A stretch of 64,000 nt of DNA from Ashinkailepas kermadecensis (GCA_034440615.1 JAOTOM010005056.1:586001-650000), one strand, 5' to 3'; numbered from the stretch's first letter, positions 24,074-35,984 are shown. The notes: a model not told the origin generated them from the sequence alone. Translations and numbers: made by a program.

Positions 24074-24514
24074 TAGGTGGCGCTAGGGCGTATTAGAGCC
24101 ATGTGTGGCACGGGTGTTGCGAATGCTGGTTTTAGGCGTTGGCCGTGCCGTTAACGAGCGGTGTTGGGCGAGGTACGCCCAGTGGACTGACAGTGGCGAC
24201 GCAAGTGTGTGGTCGTGGTCTCGAACAGCCTTCTGAGTTTGGATTCTGGTAGAATATTGATTGTTGCGGCGGCACGGACCGACGAATACAGGTAACGAGA
24301 AGAAGTCGTTCCGTGCCGCCGCAACAATCAATATTCTACCAGAGTTCAAACTCAGAAGGCTGTTCGAGACCACGACCACACACTTGCGTCGCCACTGTCA
24401 GTCCACTGGGCGCACCTCGCCCAACACCGGCCGTTAACGGCACGGCGAACGCCTAAAACCAGCATTCGCAACACCCGCGCCACACATGGCTCTAATACGC
24501 CCCAGCGCCACCTA
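24074..24514. repeat. Palindrome with 205-bp arms and 31-bp spacer
   Basis: The left arm (24074-24278) and right arm (24310-24514) are reverse complements with only about eight mismatches by eye, roughly 96% identical. Sample matches are GTTGCGGCGGCACGGA at the inner end and GGGGCGTATTAGAGCC near the outer end (one base different on the left). The right arm ends 25 bp before the ATG of the Penelope-like open frame. Partial or inverted terminal repeats are known in Penelope-like elements, so this may be the element's own 5' structure. It could also be an unrelated fold-back insertion. Confidence 0.9.
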
Positions 24515-24538
24515 GGCGTAACAACACCACCGAAGACA

Positions 24539-27297
24539 ATGGGGCCCCCTCAAGGCAGGACGTTCAGGGACAGCAGCGTCATCAAGATGAACACCGCGAC
24601 TGAGAACGGCAGGACTACCGAGGGCAACAGCACCGCTCAGGGCAGGACTGCCACAGACAGCACCACTACCAAGGACAGTACCGCCCAGGACAGCACCGCC
24701 AGGGACAGCAGCACTACACATAGCGGTATCACTGCAAAGATGAGTACTTGTGGCAAGAAAGCCTTTCCCAAAGCGCAGTATGTAAGCAATGGTCTGTCGT
24801 TTATGATGACCATAGCCACAACGCTTCAAACAGCTTGTTGCTCTCTCGTGAACTCAGTGTTCAACAAGCCTACACAGCTGGTACCGGAGCTGCAGGAACT
24901 GGTTAGTGATTGTTTGTGTCGTACGGTGCGGGGCTTCCGTGGTGGGGGAGACGTAATTAGGCTTGCTGCTGTTCGCATCGTTGGAATTGTGCATCGCTCA
25001 GTAATAGGCGAATGCATATTACAGGGCAGTGGGAACACTAGGTCACAAGTGGCCTTGGCTTCCAGTGCACGAGCCTCACACACTCGTCGGAGAATACGTA
25101 CTAAAACTTCCGTCCATGATCTGCCTGTTAACCCGATACCCAGACATAGTCATTATAGGCACACACAAAACCTACCAAACGTACCTCTAGATGCCCAAGT
25201 GTTGGACGTGCTTGATTATGGCCCGAATTTCGCTCTTGCACAAAACGTAGGACGAGCATGCTTGAGAAAAGTGGAAGTAGGAATTGAGCGTGCGCTTTAT
25301 GCACTCAGATGAATATATGTTTGGGATTCTAAGCGCAATAACGGTCACATGGCAATGAGTCAACTATCCGGCGACACAACACGAAATTCCCTGGGCATTC
25401 GCCCATCATTCGCAGATTTACCTGCATTCCAGCCACCGAAGGCTCCGATAGAGTTTGAAGAAATTTTCAGAGACTTTAAGTCCAAGTTAATGAAATCTTT
25501 CAAAAGGCACCCCACAGCTACAAATAACATCACCGATAACCAAAGTAAGGCCATCAAGGAACTTGAAGTCAACACCAGCATCATCATAAAGCCATCAGAT
25601 AAATGCAAAGGATTTGTCATAATGGACAAAGCAGATTACGTACAAAAAGCTACCAAATTGACAACGGAATTTCAGCCGGTATCGAAACACCCGAACCCCA
25701 CTAAGACTCTAGATATCAGAACCAGCATCCTCATCAAATCTACCTTCTCCCAGAAATTACCAAAAGATGTCGCACAACCGTTGATCCCTCACTTCAGCCG
25801 CACAGCTGAGTTATATTGGCCTTCCAAAAACCACAAACCCGATATACCACTGCGTCCCATAGTATCAGCATGCGGAGATCCTTTAGACAAGCTTTCCTGG
25901 TTTATGTGCTGGTTATGTCCTGGTTTATGTGCTCCTAACCCAAGTTTTGGCATTCATACCAGCACATCTGACAAACACTGAGAGGTATCTGGACAAAGTA
26001 CGAGAATGCTTTCCAAAGCGCTTGCCGGTTGGCAGCATAGCATTCACTATGGATGTAACACATCTCTATGGAAGTATTCCAATACAGGAAGGTATTGATG
26101 CGGCCCTAAAACTACTTGAACACAACCTGAACAATATTAATATATTCGGCCTTAGCTTACCGGACTGTGAAGTGTTTCTGAACCACATTTTCCATAACAA
26201 CATTCTTAGATTCGGTGATTCAGTCTTCAAGCAAACCAAGGGAATTTCCATGGGAAACCGCTGTGCCCCTCCCCATCCGGTGCCTTCATGCACTGGTTTA
26301 AAACAAAATTCTTAGTGAAGACAACTTTGAAGCCGATCATCTACCTACGGTACATCGACGATGTATTTGGCATTTGGACCCATGGAATTAAATCACTGAT
26401 GGAACTTTACACCAACATAAACATGGAGCACCCATAAATATCCTTCACCTTGGAACACTCATTAGACACTTTCTGCATTGCATTTCTGCATTGCACTTTC
26501 TGCATTGCATTTCTGGATACATGGTTCACCGTTCATGCTGATGGTCCGTACTCGACATAACTATATGTCAAGCCCATGATCACCCCAATAATCTTACACT
26601 ATTGTTCAGCCCATCCCATGAGCACGAAATCGGCAGTGCTTTCATCCCAGATGTTACGAGCCGCAAGGCTATCGTCGGACGAGGACGCTTGTTTGCGGAG
26701 TTTGCGCATCATTGATGAATTGTTTGTTACCAATGGATACCCGAGGTACAGAGTATCAATGGCAGCGAAAAGGGCTCTGACCTGGTTTCGGAAAAGGGTA
26801 AAACAGCAGTACAAACGTAAGCAGAGTAAACGGGACAAAACGGAAGGGGATACTTACATTAGACTGCCATTTATAAACGATGCACTTTGCACAAGCGTCA
26901 ATCGGATTGTAAAATCATCTCGAATAAAGAACTTGGAGGTGGCCTGGACTAGTGGTAGTACACTGAAATCCAGATTAGTACAATCAGCCCTGTAAAATCC
27001 TCAGTGTCCTTCTGGCAACCGTGTATGTCACACCTGTGTCAATGGCCTGAAAGGGCATTGACACAGGTGTGGCATATAATGAGCATCTCAGTGACGCACG
27101 TTTGAGACTCCCATGGGCGAACACATGCTCGAAAGCCACCCATCCATGGAACATTCTGAGACCAACGTAAATATTTCTGTAGAGATACTGGGGTCAGCTA
27201 GAGACAACGCGGATCTGAAGGTTTTGGAGTCCCTATGCATTCGAGACACACATCCCACCATGAATTCCCAGAATTCCTCATGGTACATTACATAACC
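24539..27297 (+). pseudogene. Penelope-like retroelement, reverse transcriptase with eroded GIY-YIG end
   Basis: The product would copy RNA to DNA and insert the element. The N-terminal part (24539-25312) has a Thr/Ser-rich repeat and VPLDAQVLDVLDYGPNF, the conserved Penelope-like N-terminal motif. The RT core shows KPSDKCKGFVIMDKADY, PSKNHKPDIPLRPIVSA, DVTHLYGSIPIQEG, TKGISMGNRCAPP and the catalytic RYIDDVF (YIDD at 26351-26362). The linker has PSGNRVCHTCVNGLKG. The C-terminal endonuclease remnant shows MGEHMLESHP and SARDNADLKVLESLCIRD. The copy is dead. Stops lie at 25310, 26435, 26558, 26993 and 27059. A frameshift comes from a 23-bp tandem duplication (25896/25919), another lies near 26270, and the GIY-YIG catalytic segment is missing. 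The palindrome at 24074-24514 abuts its 5' side. Confidence 0.85.
27029..27071. repeat. 16-bp perfect hairpin at the linker/endonuclease junction
   Basis: CACACCTGTGTCAATG (27029-27044) is followed after 11 bases by its exact complement (27056-27071). The left half encodes the CHTCVNG zinc-linker segment. The right half sits where the start of the GIY-YIG domain should be, so it appears to be an inverted duplication that accompanied loss of that segment. Confidence 0.85.
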
Positions 27298-27417
27298 TTA
27301 TTATTTCACACGTAGGCGCTTGTTATGGTATTTGCATTCATACAAAACATATAGCAGAGTAGTCAGATATGAAGAATGGAGAGATGATCCAGAGACAGGG
27401 ATATTAGGGGTGATCAA

Positions 27418-28145
<728 letters not shown>

Positions 28146-28264
28146 GGTGGTCCACAAGGTTGGGGGATAATTTTGTTTTCGGAATTTCTTTTCTCCCCGG
28201 GCGGTTCTATGTGGCACTTGGACAGAAACTTTCGCGTGTAAAGTTTTAGCTCGATAGACTAATA

Positions 28265-28279
28265 TTTAGGGGTGGCGCA
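28265..28279 (+). repeat. Subterminal inverted repeat, left
   Basis: TTTAGGGGTGGCGCA, repeated inverted at 30491-30505. The first half resembles the terminal TTAGGGTGG. This is a plausible transposase binding site by analogy with other DNA transposons (inference). Confidence 0.7.
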
Positions 28280-28401
28280 AGACGTGTGAAGTTTATACTC
28301 TGACCGCGTATGTGTCCCCCCCCACCGGCAAGGTGACAGTGCTGGTGACACCCTCTGGGTATTAGCCGCCCGAAGACGGGGGTATCATGCTTGCGAGACA
28401 C

Positions 28402-30223
28402 TCACTGTAGCCCATTCGTCAGAGACGCCTTCAAAGCCACCGGGAACCGCTTGCGGTGCTCCGCCACGACACCGAGCAAGAACTGGAGCTGCTCGTCCTT
28501 CTTCGTGTGACTCCCGTTGAACTCCTGAATGAGGGCGACGCCGCGCTCGGCGTGGTCGTTAACCACCGGGATGTTGGCTATCCTCTTCTTCGCCTTCTTG
28601 TACTCCGGATGATGTTCCCATTCATCAGGAGGGAGACCGAGGAATGAGGGGTTGACGCCAAGGTGCCGGAAAACACTCTCTTGCCCTGGGCGTCGCAAGC
28701 GTCTCCAACTTCAGCGGAGCAGACCCTTTCTTCAGATGAATCCTCTTGCGGACGTCCTCATCTCCCTCATCCTCGTCGTCATCTCCCTCCATCGCCACAG
28801 CCATGGCCTGCTTCGTCTCCGCGGGAACCTTGGGATCAAACAGGGCCAGCCCCACGAGGTGTTCAGAGAGATACCACAGGTGGTTCTCCAGCTTCCCTGC
28901 CGCCTGCCTGCCCCACCTTAGGGTTGTAGTAGATCCGGAGCTTCTCCAGGACGTCCAAGTCTGTCCGAGGAGCTGCAGCTGCGTCCGTCGCTCCGAACCA
29001 CGGCTTCATGTAGACGAGGACCGCGAACGTGCTCACTTCTGTGACGCACTTCGAATCCCGCTTCGTCAGCGAAAGATGCCCACGGAACAACCAGATCTTC
29101 AACGAGTAGATGACTTTCGACATCCACCTAACATGGTGGAAAGCTCCTGGCTGCTTGAACGTAAAGCGCGGCACCGTTCCACCAAGGAAGATAACCACGA
29201 GCTCCAAGTACTCCCGGTAGTCGTCGCGGAACATTCTGACGGACATCTTGGAGAGGGCAAAGTCGAGCAGTTCATTCCTCTCACCCTCGAGGAGAGGACG
29301 GATCTCTGGGGTATCCCATCCCGTCTGGAAGTCCCCTCTGTCCAGATCATTTCACTGGTTCTGGAACCGGCGGAACAAACCGACATCCGGACCTGACGAA
29401 CTTCCCGCCAGCGTCTCAAAGACAGCTTTCAACGTAAGCTCGTACACGTGGTGTCGACAGGCTAAGTTTAGGAGGGTGCGGCCGAGCTTCTGCTCCAACA
29501 AGTGGGTCGCTCCCGACAGGCGGCCAGAGTTGGACGCCGTGGTGTCGAAGGAGAGACCCACAACCTTCTCTGCAAGGTTACATTCATCCAGCAGCGCATA
29601 CACAGCAGCGGCTTGGTTCTCTCCGGAGCCGGAGCCAGCTGTGGCACCCCAAGGAGCTGCGTTTTGCCACTGGTAAGGGCCGTAACCAGGACGGGCAGTC
29701 GCTCTGATTTTTTCGTTGAGTCCTGAAGAGTGGGCATGAGTTTGCCATCCTAGTGCACGACGCAGGTTCTCCCATCTTCCTTGAACGCGTTCTTGAACGC
29801 CGTTCACTCCTCACGCCGGTTCCGCTCCCGATGCCGCTTCACGCTGGAACGGCTGACGTTCATCTCAACCGGGTCATGTCCTAGGGTCTTGGCCGTCGCC
29901 GCCACGAGGAGAACAGCATCCCGGTCCATACTTCGGGTGCGGTCGAGAGCGGAAGTCAATTCAGGAGTCCACACGTTCTTGGGCCTCGAACGCTTCGGTG
30001 GGCTGACTCCAGGGACTCCTCCAACAGCGCCCAGTAGTACCTCCTGGGTGCTCTCCTCGGAATCGGAGCAGGCCGTTGAGGCAGAGGAAGACGAGGACAA
30101 CTCCACTCTGCTCGACGATGCTTCAGCTTGGTCCTTCTCCTTCTCCCTTTGTGTCAGACCCGCTTCCTTCCTCTTTAGTGATCGGACCTCCTTCTTAGCC
30201 AGGCTTTCGTCCGCGGAACCCAT
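28402..30223 (-). pseudogene. Transposase-like gene of the 2.48-kb element
   Basis: The start is chosen at 30223, where GGCACCATGG is an ideal Kozak context. The N-terminal part is charged and Ser-rich with a basic PPKRSRPKNVW stretch. Then come DGKLMPTLQDS, RLPVLVTALTSGKTQLLGVP, GLSFDTTASNSGRLSG and LACRHHVYELTLKAVF. These fit an RNase H-fold transposase: FDTT holds a candidate first acidic residue and CRHH a C(2)H motif. Later segments are LVVIFLGG, HLSLTKRDSK, LVGLALFDPKVPAETKQAM and the C-terminal VVNDHAERGVALIQEFN with a candidate E. It is broken by TGA (29804), TAG (29750) and TGA (29352), and by frameshifts near 29640, 28900 and 28700. The TAG and the second TGA fall where tryptophan would fit. 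I know the family pattern from arthropod and cnidarian proteins but cannot name it. Confidence 0.7.
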
Positions 30224-30490
30224 GGTGCCTCGCCGTCCCGGCTCGCGTTGCGCATCAGTTCCGTGCGCGTTGCATTGCACGGAACTGATGGTCCATCAGT
30301 TCCGTGCATTGCACTCAATAGATGGCGTTAGGATAGCTGTTAGTCCGATTGCCCAGTAAAGGCCTCCATCGTTACTTCGGTTTATGCGGAGCCTGGCATT
30401 CCGCTAACCCAATAGATGGCGCCACAAGCATATTCACAGGAATAATATATTATTGCATACCGAAGCAAAACAGCCGAAACTTTGATATGC

Positions 30491-30505
30491 TGCGCCACCC
30501 CTAAA
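30491..30505 (-). repeat. Subterminal inverted repeat, right
   Basis: Exact inverse of 28265-28279, 111 bp from the right end of the element. Confidence 0.7.
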
Positions 30506-30612
30506 TGTTGTCAAATTTTTCTGAATTTTTCCTGGGAGTGTTTTCTCCCGGAACGACACCAGAAAAAGTCCGGGGAGCAAAAAAAATAAAAAGTTGATTG
30601 TTGTGGACCACC

Positions 30613-30616
<4 letters not shown>

Positions 30617-30697
<81 letters not shown>

Positions 30698-30712
30698 GTA
30701 TATGCATGTATG

Positions 30713-30802
<90 letters not shown>

Positions 30803-30820
30803 TATATATCTATATATATA

Positions 30821-30893
<73 letters not shown>

Positions 30894-30896
30894 TTA
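30617..30896. repeat. (TA)n microsatellite, right part
   Basis: TA repeat with TATG and TATC interruptions. Tyr/Ile frames across it are repeat translations. Confidence 0.95.
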
Positions 30897-31327
30897 GAGA
30901 GAGGGGGAGAGGGAGCGTCAGTGTAGTGCGATTTGAGGGGTAAGGGACGAGAGAGCGATATGGGTGGCGATTGCAGAAATTGTGAGATCCGTGTGATGTA
31001 TGATATTGGGAAATGTGCATACCGTGTATGTTGATCTTAGTGCATGCGAGATGTGAAGGTTATTTCTTGTTGAGGCGACAAAATATGCGAAGATGCGATT
31101 CGAATTCGGACCGTGATTTCAGGGTATGATTTTTGTCATGAATTGATGTGTACAAAATATTATTACTCTTGAAAATGATCCATGATCGAAAAGTTTGAGA
31201 TCTAATATATCTAATTTTTATTAAAAGCACAGCATTCCTTGCCAATGTGGGCCAAAACATTTCACCTCATTTTACTTTCAATCATGGCAGGCAAGGAAAT
31301 CGTCCATTTCTTCTCACAATTAAATCA
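30897..31327. other. No recognisable gene
   Basis: Short frames only. A minus-strand frame at 31060-31260 has no recognisable domain. Confidence 0.3.
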
Positions 31328-31370
31328 ACCACTAGTTGGCAGGTTATCGCAAGGTGACAACCCACAACAT
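31328..31370 (+). repeat. Short dispersed repeat shared with 24020-24062
   Basis: ACTAGTTGGCAGGTTATCGC and the following bases match the minus strand at 24020-24062. It may belong to an LTR or other terminal sequence, which two partial copies cannot settle. Confidence 0.5.
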
Positions 31371-31449
31371 TCTCCCGCCGTTGCAGCAAGAAATAAGCAA
31401 TCTACCTTCTGTAACACAATACGTCAGACAATGGTACAAGTAATGAATC

Positions 31450-31718
31450 AAGCAATCGCAACTCACTAGTACTACCGATAATCTCAGCTTGATAACACCA
31501 CCGATAATCGTAACTAGCTGGCACCACTGGCAATCTCACCTCGCTAGCATTACAAACAATCTCAATTCGCTTGCACTACCGGCAATCGCAACTCGGTAGC
31601 AGTACGGACAATCTCAACTCGCTAGCACTACCGGTAATCGCAACTCGCTAGCAGTACAGACAATCTCAACTGTCTAACATTGCAGATAATCACGACTCGC
31701 TAGCACTACCGACAATGG
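31450..31718. repeat. 26-bp tandem repeat
   Basis: About ten units have the pattern AACTCGCTAGCACTACCGG then TAATCGC, alternating with CAGTACAGACAATCTC variants. It lies just beyond the 3' end of the BEL/Pao remnant, where its LTR would be expected, so it may be an LTR-internal array. Confidence 0.8.
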
Positions 31719-31817
31719 CAAAGAGAAACTGTCTGCTCAAGAAAACAGCACTAATGCGAGATCAAAGCACATCCCTATCAAAACAGCCGTGGCATGATCT
31801 TACCAGGATGAACATGC

Positions 31818-33737
31818 CTAAACAAGCTCCAGATCATGCAAACGCTGAATTGCGCGAGTGTAAATACCCTTCTCAGTACGAACTTCAGCCGACCTACTCA
31901 GCCCGTCCCTGCCAGGATACAGTTTAGTGATAACACCCATCATCCACTCCATCCTGGGAACGTTGTCCTCGCGTACGAATACCACAGAACCAACAGACAG
32001 CTTGCCATGCGAGAACTTCCTCACTGAAGGCGGCAAATTCCGTAGGTACTCTGACAACCATTCAGACCAGAACCTGTTCAACCTCTTCCCACACACCCTA
32101 ACTCTCTCAGAAAGGTTCTGCATAGACACACTATCAGGGTCCTCAGCTACCCTAGCCTGGAAACCGGCGCCCCCGCTCAACAGGAAGTGGTTAAGCGTCA
32201 GCGCGTTAGCACAGTCCACACTGTCGCCAACGAATGTCAAAAGACGCGAGTTGACGCACGCTTCCACCTCAGGACAGTCCTTCACAGGACAGTCCTCAAT
32301 TCAGTTAGAGTCAAACAGAGCGTCCCCAGTGACTTCCGGAGGCCGGCCTTCACCGACCGAACGAGGCGCTCCCACCAGCCGCCCCACCAGGGCGACAGTG
32401 ACACTATAAACTTCCACTCCGAAGCTAAGTGTCAGAAGTAGCTTTGCAGCCGAGCATCTGCCCCCTGGAAGCTGGCACCATTGTCAGAGTAGATGCAGCT
32501 TGGCAGACCCCGCCTCGCCGCAAAGCGCCTCAGTGTCATCATGAACTCCTCCAAAGATAATGAGCCTGTGAGTTCAAGATGGATCGTTCTGGTCACTGTG
32601 CACGTGAACACACAAATGTAGAGCTTTTGCTTCGGCTGCTCTACAGAAAAAGTGGACCTGCGAAATCGACGCCAGTCACTGTAAATGGCGGAGCCTGTGT
32701 CACTCGGCACCTGGGAAGCGGAGCAACAGGCTCATTACATGCCCTAGCGTCCTGCCTTTTACATGTCACACAAAACCTCTTTACCCCTTTGGCGAGGGAC
32801 CTCAGACCGTCGATCCAGAACGATCCCCGCAAAGCAGTGATCACTGTTGACACTCCAGCATGTCGCATCAAATCGTGCTATTGTCTGACGAGCAGCTCGG
32901 CCAGTCTGCTCCATCTCCTGCAGAGCTGAGGAGTACCTCTCCTGCAATGCCAGGTCCCTGGCCAGCCTACGAGTGAGGGCATCCAAACGAGCCTCAGCTT
33001 CACGACGGTTTTTCGCCAGTTTGCTAACACCGTCACCCTGCTTCCATCGCAGAGTCACCTCATACCTGCCAGCAGTGAAGCGACCGTGGAGTTAAAGTCA
33101 CCCAAAACCTTGGAGCCGACAGGCTCATCAGCTTTCATGCCTATGCCCTCCAGGCTCCAAAGGTTACGTATTGAGTCCTCATGGAGGTCGCCCAAGGTGA
33201 GCAGCTGGCATGCGGCACCACCTGAGGCACCAGAGGAGTGGCAACACCAGAGATAATCCACCCAAATTCTGTCTCCTGGGCGACTGCATCTCCTGAGCAG
33301 CGGCTAGAACCCTGCTTGAACAGACTCCAGTAGAGGTCCAGACCTATCAAAATGTCAACACACAGTCGACGATCAGCGACATAGCTGCCAGCCAGCTCAA
33401 CTCCTTGAAGGAAGTCGAACACCTCCTTGGAAACACGACGACGCTGCAAGGGAGAGCATATCACAGGGACCTGGACAGCCTTGATGGATCGGACTGTGGG
33501 GAAGGACACATTAGCACCACTCACTCTGATTTCGCGCACATCACGGTCACACATGGACTTCCCTCCACCAAAGGCAGCATACGAAACTCGCTCAGTGCCG
33601 AGCCACTTTCCACCCACACTCCTCACCAATTTTTTTCCGTAGTTTAATGTCCTGATGGACTGAATGTCTTCATCCTCAATGTGAACTTTGCATGACACTG
33701 AAAGACGCTTTTTCATTTCCGCTTCGGCCGACTCCAT
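31818..33737 (-). pseudogene. BEL/Pao retrotransposon pol remnant lacking reverse transcriptase
   Basis: On the minus strand the order is as follows. A Pao-type protease/DUF1758 region (33737 to about 33250) has RRLCVDILIGLDLYWSLF and ETEFGWIISG. A pre-RT segment carries LHEDSIRNLWSLEGIG, then VTLRWKQGDGVSKLAKNRR and RYSSALQEMEQTGRAA. At about 32880 this passes directly to the integrase zinc finger (MRHAGVSTVITALRGSFWI, CVTCKR). The integrase core follows with GVDFAGPLF, YSDNGASFQGA and WWGGWWERLV (D, D, E visible). Last is a DUF5641-type end with FWSEWLSEYL and GIYTRAIQRLHDLEL. The whole RT and RNase H domains are absent. There are frameshifts near 33260, 33060, 32880 and 32650 and a stop after LQSYF. 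Gag is not found upstream. Confidence 0.85.
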
Positions 33738-33739
33738 CG

Positions 33740-34800
33740 TTTAAGTTCCCTTTTCAGCCGCTGAATGCTTTGAATATGGCTGAAGAAGAAACAAATAGTT
33801 TTAGCAACCGGCAAATCCACAAGATCTGAGAGGGTCACATTCCCACGTGGCTCTAATGTGATTTTTTAAAAAACTTTTCAGCATTTGCAACAACCTTGGA
33901 AAACTTTCATTAAGCACATGTGGGTTGAAAAGGTTGCAACAGGTTATAGGCAGTCCAAATAAAATGAGCCAGTACTAAGAAAATTGATTGAATTATAAAT
34001 TGGACAACGAACTCAAATCCTCAAACCGACCACTGAAGCCGGCGATCTTCAGCAAATGTGCATTCATGTGCTCAGGGGAAGCATAGGCAGTGAACGGCAA
34101 ATATAGCATCACTTGAACACAAGAGCGTAGATTCAGGCGTTTTTGTCCTCACGTAATAAGGAATGAACGCTATTTATTCATAGACAGACCATTAAATACT
34201 ACAGGATCCTTCCCATATATTTTTTTCTGAAAATATGTCCCCTCTGCTGTTAGTCACTGCGCTCCCGACACCCTAGCACATTTACGCAATCCAATGAATC
34301 AGATACGATGAGGGATATCGTCTTCAAGGTGCCCAAGCTTACCTGCACGAACTGGTGCGTCTCCTATGGTGGCAATGATCGCACATCGATCATCGGTGGC
34401 CAGCCGATTGTCGACAGCACCTTCCGGTGATATTGATGGAGACGTGGACGGCGAATCTGTCGTAGACAATGTTCAGTCTGATCGATGGCTTTTGAGGAGG
34501 CTTCTGATTGTTGGGCAAGTCCGTCGAATTGATGGTCCCGGTTGTGCCAGATCCGGCCGGTTTGGCGGGCCCGGCTGAAACAGCTCTTCGATGTATAAAT
34601 ATTGTTTGCGATATAAGTCCCTGAATTGATCGGTCACCGTCAATGTATCCTTTATTGGCTCATCACAATGTCCCACTGGTTGCCTTATGCTGTGAGTTAA
34701 GCGAATTGGAACTAATTCTTTTTGTGAATGAAGCTTCATAACCACACCGCATACAGGGGCACAGGGACACTGTGTGTAGGGACGTGAATTCATGCGCAGG
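33740..34800. other. No recognisable gene
   Basis: Beyond the 5' end of the BEL/Pao remnant no gag-like frame is visible. Only short frames occur, without domains. Confidence 0.4.
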
Positions 34801-34803
34801 CAG

Positions 34804-35165
34804 ACGTCCGACTGAGCCACGGTCAGGGTGCGGTGGTTGGAGAGAAAACTGACCGTGACAGTAGCACGTCCGACTGAGCCACGGTCAAGGTGTGGTGGTG
34901 GGAGAGGAGACTGACCGTGACAGTAGGACGTCTGACTGAGCTATGATCAGGGTGTGGTGGCTGGAGAGGAGACGGACCGTGACAGTAGCACGTCAGACTG
35001 CGCCACATCAGGGTGTGGTGGTAGGAGAGGAGACTGAATGCCACGGCAGCACGTCCGACTGAGCCACGGTCAGGGCGAGGTGGTGGAAGACGAGACTGAT
35101 TGCTACGGCAGAACGTCCGACTGAGCCACGGTCAGGGAGTGGCGTGGAAAAGGAAGTTGGCTGTG
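34804..35165 (+). repeat. 62-bp minisatellite
   Basis: About six units begin ACGTCCGACTGAGCCACGG and end ACTGACCGTGACAGTAGC; unit length was counted as 62 in the first two. The last units are more diverged. Confidence 0.85.
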
Positions 35166-35835
35166 ACGCATGTAAACAATAATCTATCTAACTTCAAAAC
35201 ACTGGAGTCGGCTTTCAGCTGATAACGACCGGAGTGACGCTGTATTTTCCCATATATATCTGACTCGTTGCACACTGACAATGAAGATTGTTAGTCCGGG
35301 ACGGGCGCGAATTGGAGAAGGGGACGGGGCAGGTACTACTGACCCGGCGCCACGCGCTGAGCTGATCGACGTCAAAATAAAGCATCGTGTCATACAGTCA
35401 TGCCATGCATTACTCGACGTCCGTACATGACTCGACGTCCATGTCTGAAACTGGTATGTTACCGATGGCCATATCGAATTTGCCGCTTTGACGTCTGCCG
35501 AGCATGATGGCCGCGGAGTTCCTCCCCAGCAGTGTTGGCGCCACCCAAATTGTGCTGATGTCACCGAGGTTCCGTGAAATAAAATGTGGCGGTTTACAGC
35601 TGAGTGAGTGGTGGTATGGAGGACGGGTACGCACTTTGCCTGACCTCACGGTACAAGTGCCGATCACAAACGGGGAGCGCCCCTGCCCCTTCCCACGTCG
35701 GCCTTGGTACTCAACGAATCCATTAAGGTGACGGAACTATAAGCGGGCGCGCATATATGGGCATAAGCCGATGAGGGGATAGCTCCAAGAGCGCGGGAAC
35801 AGGGGGTGCAGAGGGTAGCGCTCCCACCCTCCTCA
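35166..35835. other. No recognisable gene
   Basis: Overlapping frames at 35184-35731 on both strands have no recognisable domain. Confidence 0.3.
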
Positions 35836-35837
35836 GC

Positions 35838-35970
35838 TTCGAACTAGATAATCATTTCTAGATAGAAATGAACTAGATAATCTAACTAGACTAGACTAGA
35901 TCTAACCTAATCTAATCTAACTAGGGACTAAACTAGAAATGACTAGAAAGCTTCGAACTAGATAATCCTT
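35838..35970. repeat. CTAGA-rich repeat between two direct repeats
   Basis: CTTCGAACTAGATAATC occurs at about 35838 and again at about 35951. The stretch between is built from CTAGAT, TAATCTAA and ACTAG words. Confidence 0.6.
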
Positions 35971-35984
35971 CGCTAGTCTGGAGG

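Larger units (their letters stand above)
28142..30616 (-). mobile_element. 2.48-kb TIR DNA transposon inserted in a TA repeat
   Basis: The element has a 16-bp perfect terminal inverted repeat, TTAGGGTGGTCCACAA, at 28142-28157 and inverted at 30601-30616. A second inverted pair, TTTAGGGGTGGCGCA, lies inside each end (28265-28279 and 30491-30505), about 110-125 bp in. Both sides are TA repeat, so a TA target duplication fits but its length cannot be read. It carries one minus-strand transposase-like gene that fills most of the interior. The TIR resembles no superfamily I can name with confidence. Confidence 0.9.

Noticed and set aside
24539..25312. Separate host gene of 257 codons
   Set aside because: The C-terminal part carries the Penelope-like N-terminal motif and is in frame with the reverse transcriptase after one TGA, so it is the 5' part of that element.
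29804..30223. Independent Ser-rich protein gene on the minus strand
   Set aside because: It continues in frame, after stops, into the DGKLMP segment of the transposase and lies within the TIR-bounded element.
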